Shown here piece by piece: positions 42,020-49,659 of a stretch of DNA of 64,000 nucleotides. The stretch spans positions 1 through 64,000 of the forward strand of contig JAEYOW010000056.1 of assembly GCA_023411375.1 (NCBI GenBank). Direction: 5' to 3'. The stretch comes from Bacillota bacterium (GTDB taxonomy: Bacteria > Bacillota > Clostridia > Christensenellales > Aristaeellaceae). A model generated the notes under the pieces. That model was not told where the DNA came from. It saw only the letters and a list, made by a program, of their open reading frames with translations, and did no database searches. The translations under genes were made by a program, and so were the position numbers. The stretch's first letter is position 1, and every line of letters starts with the position of its first letter.

Positions 42020-43123
42020 TTATCGAAGCGCTTCGCGCAGCCAACGAAGCGATTTTTCCCTCAGGGAAACCAGCGTCCGCCGTTTCTCGTCCCAATCGAC
42101 GTTTTCATTGTGAAATTTCAATTGGAACAGATTGAGGACAGATTCGATTCTCGCGTTTTTGCACGACGCACGGCGTGGATTATCCCGCAGAAAAACATGA
42201 AAATTCCGTTCCATTATGATTGAAAATACCGTACAGTGAAAGGAATCCGTAAACACATAAGCAGCCCGCGACAAATAGCCGAGCCATTGCGCCGGTGAAA
42301 GCCCATCCAGTATATCATACGGCTGCTTATACGCCTTTTGGGTAACCGCGGCCACTTTCAGCCGCATGTCCGTCCGGCCTGCGAACGCGCGCACTTCACG
42401 CCAATAGCGCGGGTGGTCGCCAAGAAAATAGCAGAAGATATAGGGCGGATCGTTTTCCGTAACCGCAATGGGCCGGGCGGCATACGCCTCCCACTCCTCC
42501 CGGGCCAACAGGCAAACCGGGTCAAGCAGCACGGGAATATCATTGCGGTGAAGCAGACTTCCCAGCAACCGCGCGCCCTGTGGCTCACGTACGGAAAGGT
42601 GCTGAAAATTCGCTAACAGAGAAGTGATTTGCTTGGCCTTATGCCTTGAACGGATGACGCTCACACCCAAGCTGGGCGCATAGGCAATCCGCCGCTGTCC
42701 TTCGGATGCGAACGGAAGAAAATAAACGGGATTAAACCAAACAGGCGACCATATTTGGTCGCTTCCACAGATCAAAACGTCAAACGCCTTTGAGGCGGCT
42801 TCCACGGCCGCGCTATTGCGAAGAATCCGGGTTACGCGCAGATCCTCGCTATAAAAAGCGCGAAATGCTGATGACCTGTCTCTGGCGCCCGGATGTCTTT
42901 TTTTTACAAGGCGCTTATTTACTCCCATAAGCAGCAATGCGGGGGAATTGCGGCTTGTGATGAAATTTTTCAGCCGTTCCTTTGTGTCCGGCGTATAGCA
43001 GAGATGCTTAACCTCACGGGACCATGGCGTAAGAATTCTTTGCAGAGCAAATGCCTGTAAGGCAGATCCATAATTTTCATTGTATACAAAGGTAAGCACG
43101 CCTATTTTTTCTTCCATTCCCAT
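42020..43123 (-). CDS. Polysaccharide pyruvyl transferase family protein
   Basis: The 367-residue protein matches the PS_pyruv_trans fold: FVYNENYGSALQAFALQRIL at the start, DVLICGSDQIWSPVWFNPVYFLPF in the middle (near 115-135), APSLGVS, then SVREPQGARLL and LLDPVCLL, and a C-terminal half with VFTDSFHCTVFSIIM. Family enzymes transfer pyruvate from PEP to sugars of cell-wall or exopolysaccharides, forming ketals. It stands as a single gene with no glycosyltransferase partner nearby. The start could be the first or second methionine (two codons apart). Composition is less GC-rich than the flanks, so it may have been acquired. Confidence 0.88.
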   Translation of the reverse strand: MGMEEKIGVLTFVYNENYGSALQAFALQRILTPWSREVKHLCYTPDTKERLKNFITSRNSPALLLMGVNKRLVKKRHPGARDRSSAFRAFYSEDLRVTRILRNSAAVEAASKAFDVLICGSDQIWSPVWFNPVYFLPFASEGQRRIAYAPSLGVSVIRSRHKAKQITSLLANFQHLSVREPQGARLLGSLLHRNDIPVLLDPVCLLAREEWEAYAARPIAVTENDPPYIFCYFLGDHPRYWREVRAFAGRTDMRLKVAAVTQKAYKQPYDILDGLSPAQWLGYLSRAAYVFTDSFHCTVFSIIMERNFHVFLRDNPRRASCKNARIESVLNLFQLKFHNENVDWDEKRRTLVSLREKSLRWLREALR

Positions 43124-43259
43124 TCCCGCTTTCCACCAGCCATTGATCGCCCGCGGATTCCCCGGCCGTATCCGTTTCGTGCTGGTATCTGTTTTACAGC
43201 GTTCATAATTATAATGGTAAATGAATGGGAATAGGTTGACTTAATGTCACAAAATGGAA
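43124..43259. other. Intergenic spacer upstream of the pyruvyl transferase gene
   Basis: AT-rich sequence with a minus-strand TATAAT (about 43214-43209) suited to the pyruvyl transferase gene, but no good -35. No gene is present. Confidence 0.4.
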
Positions 43260-43309
43260 AAACCTGCGAACGCCGGACGCTGAAACAGCGGTCTGACGTT
43301 CGCAGGTTT
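43260..43309 (-). terminator. Terminator downstream of the ROK operon
   Basis: A perfect 13-bp inverted repeat (AAACCTGCGAACG at 43260-43272; complement at 43297-43309) is followed on the minus strand by TTCCATTTTG. It probably ends transcription of the SIS-MBL-ROK operon, about 210 bases after the ROK stop codon. Confidence 0.6.
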
Positions 43310-43366
43310 GGAAAAACAAGTGGATGATTCTGATTTTTATTGATAAAGGTTTTTATCCTTCAGGCC

Positions 43367-43489
43367 TTATTTTCGCAGCGCTTTCAGCCCCTCCGGAAGG
43401 TGGTAAGCGCTTTTGGAGCTTGGATAAAGATATCCGTCGTGGCAGGGTGCAGGAGGAACAATGTTAAAATGCAGATGAAGCGGGATGTA
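43367..43489 (-). pseudogene. Possible C-terminal gene remnant after the ROK gene
   Basis: Downstream of the ROK stop a 40-codon open segment reads as a protein-like C-terminus ending in AYHLPEGLKALRK followed by TAA. It has no start codon with a ribosome site, and in-frame stops lie just upstream, although a GGAGGAAAT sequence occurs about 20 bases before. It may be the tail of a fourth operon gene lost by deletion, or chance. I cannot name the parent family. Confidence 0.3.
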
Positions 43490-43521
43490 TCAGGCCAAAT
43501 TCTAAATTTCCTCCTAAAGCT

Positions 43522-44358
43522 TCAAGTCCATTCATCATTCAGAAGGTACGCGCCCGTCAGCGCAAGCCGGCCGTCATCCTGCTTGCAATATAAAATGGGC
43601 ACGTCTCCCCGCACCGTATGCGCGCGAAGCACCCGCCGCATAGCAGGCTCAAAACAGACGTACCCTTTGGCAATGCCGCCGCCAATCAGCACGCATTCGG
43701 GGTCCATCAGGCCCACGGCGTAGCAAAGAAGGGTGCCAAGCGCCTCGCCATAGGCCGTAAAGGCCGCCTGTGCGGCCGCCTCGCCCTGTAGCGCCCGCCC
43801 GGCCAACGCCGCGACGGACCCGGCGGGGCAGCGGGACAAAAGCCCGGGCGTGGAGAGCGTGTCCTCCAGATTGCCGCCCTGATAGGGAGCAATCCACATT
43901 TCGCCCGTCATACCGTTACCATGATAGAGGTGGCCGTCCAATATCCACGCCGCGCCCACGCCCGTGCCCAGCGTGATCACGAGCACATTTTTTCTTCCCC
44001 CGCCATAACGCTGGTAAGCGCCCATGGCGTAGCAGGCCGAGTCTGGGTAGAGGCGCACGGGCATGCCCATGCGTTCGGCCAGCAGCGCCCTAAGCGGCAA
44101 GCCGCCCAAGGTTGGCAGGTTGTTGCACGCCACCAGCAGACCTTTTTCCTCCTTGGATGGGATTCCCATCAGAAGCGCCCGTATAGGCGTTTGTCCGGCA
44201 AAGTCCAGCAGCGCCGCTGTCCAGGCTGAAAGCAATACGTCCGGCTCCCGGCCTGCCAAAGTAGGCACGCTGCCAACCGGGCCAAGCGGCGCGCCCGCGT
44301 CGTCGCAAAGGCCCATGGCGAGATTGGTTCCGCCAAGGTCGGCCAACAGATACGCCAT
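43522..44358 (-). CDS. ROK-family sugar kinase or regulator-like protein
   Basis: The 278-residue protein has the ROK/ASKHA fold: phosphate-1 motif LADLGGTNLAMG (residues 5-16), the catalytic aspartate region RLYPDSACYAMGAY (near 105), phosphate-2 VITLGTGVGAAWI (near 125) and the adenosine motif LIGGGIAKG (near 225). The CxCGxxGC zinc motif of typical ROK glucokinases is missing; the place is taken by GEMWIAPYQGGNLED. It has no HTH domain, so it is probably a cytoplasmic kinase for glucose, N-acetylmannosamine or another hexose. It starts 3 bases after the MBL-fold gene. Confidence 0.87.
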   Translation of the reverse strand: MAYLLADLGGTNLAMGLCDDAGAPLGPVGSVPTLAGREPDVLLSAWTAALLDFAGQTPIRALLMGIPSKEEKGLLVACNNLPTLGGLPLRALLAERMGMPVRLYPDSACYAMGAYQRYGGGRKNVLVITLGTGVGAAWILDGHLYHGNGMTGEMWIAPYQGGNLEDTLSTPGLLSRCPAGSVAALAGRALQGEAAAQAAFTAYGEALGTLLCYAVGLMDPECVLIGGGIAKGYVCFEPAMRRVLRAHTVRGDVPILYCKQDDGRLALTGAYLLNDEWT

Positions 44359-44361
44359 TCC

Positions 44362-45816
44362 TCATACCTCCCGCGCCCGGTCAAATTCCCGGAATGTTTC
44401 ATATGTAAAGCTCCCGTCCTTCATCACCCGCAGCGTCGCGCTTCCCGTTTCAAACGCGCGCAGCGTTTCGCGAAGGCGGCCCTGATGCGCGTACAGGTAG
44501 CTTTCCACCTCTGGGATGAAGTGATCGTGATGGTCGCCCTTGCCGTAGCAGTGCGCGTTGACCTGCGCCAGAAACAGCACGGGATTACAGCGGCGCAAAT
44601 AGGAGATATCCATTGTTCCGAAAAGGTGATGATTGCCGTGGTACACGTCGGCGGGCACCCATTCAGGATGATCAAGCGCAATGCGGCGCTGATTGGGCGC
44701 GTAAATATCGCCGCCGTGCGCGTAAACAAAGCCGCCGCAGCTCATACGAAAGGATAGAGAGTTGGCGTTTACATCCCCCTCCGGCCCGTCGCCGGCGGCG
44801 TTTAAGACATTCCATGTTACGCCGCCCCGGCCGAACGTCTGATAGCGGCGAAAGCTGGTGTGATCGTAAAACGCGCGCGGGCTGTATTGCCGCCGGATAT
44901 CCCGGGCCGCGCCGCAGTGATCCGCGTCGTAATGCGTAACAACGTATGCATCCAGCCGCGCAATGCCGTTGGCGTCCAGAAAGGGTAGCACCCGCTCCCG
45001 CGCCATTTGCTCATAGCCGGAGTCCACCAGAACATGCTCTCCTGTAGGCAGACGAAATAGCACGCACGCGCCGTGGTCCACGTCCAGCATGGTAATGCTC
45101 ATCAGGCTGGGTTCCGGCCTGTCGCCGATAAACAGGCGCGAGAAAACACGCGTCCCGTCCTCAAAAGCCACGCAGAGCTCGCATGGGCCGTCCGGAAGAC
45201 GGCTCAGGCTGTCATGAGACAGTACGCAGGCCCAGCCGTCGGTAAAATGCAACGGGCCGTCCTGCGCCGCCGCCCTGTCTACCTCATAGTCAAGCGTCCG
45301 CCCGGCCGCCGTAACCCGCGCGATGGGCAGCGCGCCGCGCAGATGATAGCACAGGCCGCCGGAAACCGAGCGGTAAAAGCGGTTTTCCCTTGGAGCGATG
45401 GTTGGCAAGTCAAACAGCGGACGCGGAACGTCGTCGCAAAAACAGCATAGCTCCAGCGCTTCCACATCCACGGGAGCGCTTTCGTCGTCCACAACCGCGC
45501 CGTGCGATAGCAGCCGGACGTCGTTGACTCCCGCGCGCAGCGGTACGGAAAAGCGCGCGGCTTTCCACCTCCCCTGCGAGGCGGAAAAGCCGATTTTGTA
45601 CTCGTCGCCGTTAACCAGCAGGCGCTGGCACAGGTCGCTTGCACCACAGCGGTAATGCACCAGCAGCGCGTAGCGGCCCGCAGCTTCCACCTCTATCAAA
45701 AAGGGCAGCGAGGCATCGTCCAGTCGCACATAAAACGGATAGCGGCACGTACCGTCGTTGGGTCGGAGAAGCGATTGGTCGCGCGTGGCCCGCCATGCGG
45801 GAAGGAGCGGATACAT
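44362..45816 (-). CDS. Metallo-beta-lactamase-fold hydrolase with N-terminal beta domain
   Basis: A 484-residue protein. The first 230 residues are beta-rich and resemble a carbohydrate-binding jelly roll (IEVEAAGRYALLVHYRCGASD, GRWKAARFSVPLRAG). The C-terminal part (about 235-470) is an MBL domain of ComEC type: DVDHGACVLFRLP, LVDSGYE, the metal motif THYDADHCG (near 295) and later histidines in YAHGGD, YHGNHH and KGDHHDHF. There is no signal peptide. I know of no characterised enzyme of this architecture. Start 45816 follows GGAGGA by 5 bases and the SIS stop by one base, so it is part of a tight SIS-MBL-ROK operon. A sugar-lactone, sugar-phosphate or glycan ester hydrolase is inference. 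Confidence 0.75.
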   Translation of the reverse strand: MYPLLPAWRATRDQSLLRPNDGTCRYPFYVRLDDASLPFLIEVEAAGRYALLVHYRCGASDLCQRLLVNGDEYKIGFSASQGRWKAARFSVPLRAGVNDVRLLSHGAVVDDESAPVDVEALELCCFCDDVPRPLFDLPTIAPRENRFYRSVSGGLCYHLRGALPIARVTAAGRTLDYEVDRAAAQDGPLHFTDGWACVLSHDSLSRLPDGPCELCVAFEDGTRVFSRLFIGDRPEPSLMSITMLDVDHGACVLFRLPTGEHVLVDSGYEQMARERVLPFLDANGIARLDAYVVTHYDADHCGAARDIRRQYSPRAFYDHTSFRRYQTFGRGGVTWNVLNAAGDGPEGDVNANSLSFRMSCGGFVYAHGGDIYAPNQRRIALDHPEWVPADVYHGNHHLFGTMDISYLRRCNPVLFLAQVNAHCYGKGDHHDHFIPEVESYLYAHQGRLRETLRAFETGSATLRVMKDGSFTYETFREFDRAREV

Positions 45817-45817
45817 A

Positions 45818-46852
45818 TCAGTCCTCCGAAGTGATTTTATGTCCAATGGCGAAGTGACCGGCCTCCCGGCCACGCTTTTCAGCGGTGGCGACCAGCAGAA
45901 GCTCCGCCGCGAGCGCCGCCAGATAGGGGAAGGCGCGCGGCGGCAGATGCGGCAGCGGTATCGTCACGGCTCCGTCTGGTTCCGGGCTGCCGATCGTAAC
46001 CACATGGCCGCCATGCGCGCGCATCTGCTCGCACAGCGTTACGGTTTTTGCCTGATAGCCGTCGTCCTGTATAAATACGACGGCACGGTGGTTCCCGTCG
46101 CAGATCTCCATGGGACCGTGGTGAAACATGCCAGTCGTCAGCCCGCGCGCGGCGCAATGCGCTCCTTCTGTAAAAATCAGCGCCGACTGAAGCGCGCATA
46201 CCTGCCCGACTCCGCCCCGGCCGATGAAATACGCGTGATCGGCGGGCAGCAGCGCTTCGGCGGCGCGTTGGGCGGCGGGCATGGTCAGAGGATCGTCAAG
46301 GTAGCGCGCCATCCGCTCCGCGACCCCGCGAAGCTCAAGGCACAGCGCCGCGCGCTCCTCGTGCGGGCATACGAGCAGTTCAAGCAGCGCCAGCGTATTG
46401 GTGAAGGTGCGGTTGGTAATGGTTCGCTCGCTGCCGCCGTAAAGCATAAGCGGGCAGTCGGACGCGGTTGCCAGCGTGGAGGCGGGGTCGTTCGTTACGC
46501 CGATCACCCGGCATCCGTCCGGCAGGCATTCCAGCAGCCGCTTGATCTCGATGCTTTCGCCCGACTGGGAGATCATCACCAGCACGGTATCCGGCGTGAT
46601 CAGCCCGCGATGATACTCGAACAGCTCTCCCGCCTCCAGATGGATAGCGCCCTTTTTCAAAAAAACATCCAGCACGTTTAGCGGCGCGTAATACGATGTG
46701 CCCATCCCCGTAAGAATGACGCGGGTGGCGCCGTCCAGCAGGCGGCAGGCCTGGCAAAGCGAGTCAAAGCCCTCCGCCTCATGCCGGTTGACTAATTCGT
46801 CAAGCGCCTGGGGCTGCTCCATAACTTCCTGGAAAAATGGCGTATGATTCAT
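45818..46852 (-). CDS. Double SIS-domain sugar isomerase/deaminase-like protein
   Basis: The 344-residue protein has two SIS domains (about 30-165 and 195-330), as in the isomerase half of GlmS, AgaS or FrlB. Typical segments are ILTGMGTSYYAPL, MISQSGESIEIKRLL with the phosphosugar-binding serines, and a second FIGRGGVGQVCALQSAL. It lacks the GlmS glutaminase domain. Such proteins deaminate or isomerise amino-sugar phosphates or sugar-amine adducts. It is the first gene of the operon with the MBL-fold and ROK genes, divergent from a GH3 glycosidase. Start 46852 follows GGAGGA by 6 bases. Confidence 0.88.
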   Translation of the reverse strand: MNHTPFFQEVMEQPQALDELVNRHEAEGFDSLCQACRLLDGATRVILTGMGTSYYAPLNVLDVFLKKGAIHLEAGELFEYHRGLITPDTVLVMISQSGESIEIKRLLECLPDGCRVIGVTNDPASTLATASDCPLMLYGGSERTITNRTFTNTLALLELLVCPHEERAALCLELRGVAERMARYLDDPLTMPAAQRAAEALLPADHAYFIGRGGVGQVCALQSALIFTEGAHCAARGLTTGMFHHGPMEICDGNHRAVVFIQDDGYQAKTVTLCEQMRAHGGHVVTIGSPEPDGAVTIPLPHLPPRAFPYLAALAAELLLVATAEKRGREAGHFAIGHKITSED

Positions 46853-46883
46853 CCGTATTCCTCCACAGTGGTATTTTAAGTCC

Positions 46884-46912
46884 AGTATAATGCATTCCCA
46901 TGACGTGAACAA
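46884..46912 (-). promoter_or_regulatory. Promoter of the SIS-MBL-ROK operon
   Basis: On the minus strand TTGTTC (46912-46907), a 17-base spacer and TATACT (46889-46884) lie about 32 bases upstream of the SIS start codon. Confidence 0.65.
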
Positions 46913-47113
46913 CCGCGTTTTTTATGAAACTATCCGCATTTTTCACCCATTCGGGAAGTGGAGAATACGAGTGGGGCAAGCTTTTCTGAAAACCGGCGCG
47001 GTTTCTCCCGCGAATGCGGCAGGATTTAGAGGCGGGACGCTGAATCTTAGTACTATTGCATAGCCGGACGCGTATACCCGCGCGCCGTGTCGTACAGGAA
47101 AGGACGATTGAAC

Positions 47114-49336
47114 ATGAAAGAACTCGACGTTAAGACGCCTGTAGAGCAGCGCGTGGAGAACCTGCTTTCCCGCATGACGCGGGAGGAGAAGGTCGCGCAG
47201 ATGATTCAGGTGTCCAGCAATATGGTATCGGAGGATGAGGCGGAAGAATGGGCGGCGCGCGGCGCGGGCAGCTTTTTGCACACGCTTGGCGGCCGTGCGG
47301 AAAAACTGCAAAGGATCGCGTCAGAAACACGGCTTGGCATTCCGCTGCTTTTTGGTATCGACGCGGTTCGCGGGCACGCCCTGTATAATGGCGCGACTAT
47401 CTTTCCCTGTCCACTGGCGATGGCCTGTAGCTGGGATGAGGAGCTGATGCTTGCGGTGGGCCGCGCCACGGCGGAGGAAATTGCCGCGGACGGACTGCAC
47501 TGGACGTTCGCGCCTTTGCTGTGCCTGGCGCGCGACCTGCGCTGGGGCCGCGTGAACGAGACCTTTGGGGAGGACCCCGTGCTGACGGGCGCTATGGCGG
47601 CGGCTATGATCAAGGGCTTACAGGGTCAAAGCCTGAGCGATCCGGACAGCGTGATGGCCTGCGCGAAGCACTATATCGCATATGGAGAGAGCACGGGCGG
47701 CCGTGATTCTGTGGATGCGCCGATCACGATGCGCAAAATCCGCGAGGTGTTTTTGCCGCCCTTCCAGCGGGCGGTGGAGGCTGGATGCGCGACGGTTATG
47801 TCCGGCTATTCGTCCATCGACGGCGTGCCGATGACCTCCCATGCGGAGCTGCTCAACGGCGTATTGAAACGCGAGCTGGGCTTTGACGGCTTCGTAGTGA
47901 CGGACTGGCAAAACGTGCTTTCGCTGGTGGAAAAGCAGCACGTGGCCGAAAATTTGGAGCAGGCGGCGAAGCAGGCGTTGCTTGCCGGCAACGATATGGT
48001 AATGGTGACCAACGCGTTTTATGACGCCGCGCTTGCGCTGCTTGAACGGGGCGAGGTCGCTCAGGAGGCGGTGGATGAGGCGGTCAGGCGCATTCTGCGT
48101 ATGAAGTTCCGTTTAGGGTTGTTTGATGAAAAGCGCTTCGCCAAAAAGAACGCCGCCTGTATCCACAGCCGGGAGCATCAGGCGCTCAACCGCCGGATGC
48201 AGCTGGAAAGCATCGTGCTCCTGAAAAACAATGGAGCGCTACCGCTTGCGCAAAAGAAAATCGCAGTCGTCGGCCCAAATGCGGACGACGTTAACGCAAC
48301 CCTGGGCGACTGGACGTTCCTGACCCATCCCGACCCCAAGCCCGAGACAAAGCCGCTCGCGCCCGTATCCACAGTGGTTGACGGCCTGCGCCGCCTCGGG
48401 ACGGAATGCGGCGCGGAGGTAAGGTACGCGCGCGGCTGCGGATGGCTTGACGAATCGGAGAAGCGCGAGCGCAACCGCGACAACCTTCAGGAAAGCGAGG
48501 CTTTCTCCTATGAGCTGAACCGCGCGTATGGGCGTGAGATTGACGAGGCCGTCAGGGTCGCGGGCGAATGCGACGTTATTGTCGCCTGCGTAGGTGACTT
48601 CATCGGCCAGAACGGTGAATACCGCGACCGTGCGGATCTTTCCCTCTCGGGTCACCAGATGGAGCTGCTCAAAGCGCTTCGCGGGCTTGGCAAGCCGCTG
48701 ATCGTGGTGCTTATCAGCGGCAAGCCGCTTTGCACCCCATGGATTAACGAGCACGCGGACGCGGTGGTACAGGCGTTTAACGGCGGGCAGGAGCTGGGCG
48801 GTGCGCTGGCGGAGATCCTGCTGGGCAGAGAAAACCCGTCCGGCAAGCTGCCCATCAGCTACGCGCGCCACACCGGACAGCTTCCCGTGTACTATAACCA
48901 GCTTCCCGGCTGGCATGGCGGTAAATATGTGGATTTGCCCGCCGAGCCGCTGTATGCTTTCGGCTATGGACTGTCCTACGCAGAGTACGCATATTCGGAC
49001 CTTGACGTGCGGGTGGACGGCGGCGCGCGGCGCGTAGAGGTTTCCGCAACGGTTGCAAACTGCTCAAACCGCGATGGAGCGGAGGTTTCGCAGCTTTACT
49101 TCCGCGACCGCGTAAGTACTGTGATGACCCCCGTCAAGCGTCTGCTAGGCTTTGAAAGGGTACGTCTGGCGGCTGGAGAGAGCAGAAGGGTATTCTTCAG
49201 CGTGCCGTTTGAAAGCCTGGGCTTTTATGATTCCAACCAGCGGCTTACGCTGGAGGACGGCGGGTTCACCTTCTGGCTGGGCGGATCGTCCCGGGATGAG
49301 GATTTGCTGTCGCGGGATATCGATATCGTGTTTTAA
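47114..49336 (+). CDS. GH3 family beta-glycosidase
   Basis: A 740-residue cytoplasmic enzyme with the three GH3 parts: the barrel (about 1-320) with FGIDAVRGHALY, the KHYIAYGESTGGRD loop and the nucleophile Asp264 in FVVTDWQNV; the alpha/beta sandwich (about 350-570) with VLLKNNGALPL and NGQ-like FNGGQELGGALAEIL; and the C-terminal fibronectin III-like domain (about 620-740) starting after YAFGYGLSY. It resembles BglX-type beta-glucosidases/xylosidases. No signal peptide is present, so it acts on imported sugars. ATG 47114 follows AAAGGA by 10 bases. It is divergent from the SIS-MBL-ROK operon, probably one pathway. The exact sugar is unknown. Confidence 0.92.
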   Translation: MKELDVKTPVEQRVENLLSRMTREEKVAQMIQVSSNMVSEDEAEEWAARGAGSFLHTLGGRAEKLQRIASETRLGIPLLFGIDAVRGHALYNGATIFPCPLAMACSWDEELMLAVGRATAEEIAADGLHWTFAPLLCLARDLRWGRVNETFGEDPVLTGAMAAAMIKGLQGQSLSDPDSVMACAKHYIAYGESTGGRDSVDAPITMRKIREVFLPPFQRAVEAGCATVMSGYSSIDGVPMTSHAELLNGVLKRELGFDGFVVTDWQNVLSLVEKQHVAENLEQAAKQALLAGNDMVMVTNAFYDAALALLERGEVAQEAVDEAVRRILRMKFRLGLFDEKRFAKKNAACIHSREHQALNRRMQLESIVLLKNNGALPLAQKKIAVVGPNADDVNATLGDWTFLTHPDPKPETKPLAPVSTVVDGLRRLGTECGAEVRYARGCGWLDESEKRERNRDNLQESEAFSYELNRAYGREIDEAVRVAGECDVIVACVGDFIGQNGEYRDRADLSLSGHQMELLKALRGLGKPLIVVLISGKPLCTPWINEHADAVVQAFNGGQELGGALAEILLGRENPSGKLPISYARHTGQLPVYYNQLPGWHGGKYVDLPAEPLYAFGYGLSYAEYAYSDLDVRVDGGARRVEVSATVANCSNRDGAEVSQLYFRDRVSTVMTPVKRLLGFERVRLAAGESRRVFFSVPFESLGFYDSNQRLTLEDGGFTFWLGGSSRDEDLLSRDIDIVF

Positions 49337-49352
49337 CGCCTGAAATTGGCTG

Positions 49353-49401
49353 GCACAGGCCGCGCACGGTGCTTGACGGCCAGCGCGGCCTGTGCTATAA
49401 T
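49353..49401 (+). promoter_or_regulatory. Hairpin overlapping a consensus promoter
   Basis: A perfect 13-bp inverted repeat (GCACAGGCCGCGC at 49353-49365, complement at 49383-49395) follows the GH3 stop. Inside it lies TTGACG (49373-49378), and after a 17-base spacer formed largely by the 3' arm comes a perfect TATAAT (49396-49401). The sequence can act as the end of the GH3 transcript and as the promoter of the next gene. Confidence 0.7.
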
Positions 49402-49437
49402 TTCAACATTCTTGGCTGGAGGTGTGTGTGTGGAATC

Positions 49438-49515
49438 GGTTCTGTGAGGAGCAGGGCTGCGGTATGCGGTGGCATGATCGCTTATTTGCCGTACCCAATT
49501 GTTTCATACAGAACC
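49438..49515 (+). ncRNA. Candidate structured leader RNA of the MutS2-like gene
   Basis: The transcript from the promoter at 49373-49401 has about 250 bases before the TTG start of the MutS2-like gene. It can form nested helices: GGTTCTGT (49438-49445) with ACAGAACC (49508-49515), and inside it GGTA/CGG (49461-49469) with CCGTACC (49489-49495). No long coding frame with a ribosome site fills the leader. I cannot match it to a known riboswitch or 6S RNA; structure is an observation, function is unknown. Confidence 0.35.
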
Positions 49516-49659
49516 ATGACGCTCATCGCTTTTGATAGGCTTTGCGGACGTGGTGTTAAACCATGTCCTTTTCTTTTGTGTGAAACGGATGCTCCAACTC
49601 TCGCTCATGCCTGGTTTAGGTTCAAATCATCAATTTGAGGACATGAGGGGAAGATTACA

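Noticed and set aside
49369..49638. 89-codon frame in the MutS2 leader
   Set aside because: It starts inside the GH3 hairpin upstream of the promoter -10, has no ribosome site and no recognisable protein pattern.
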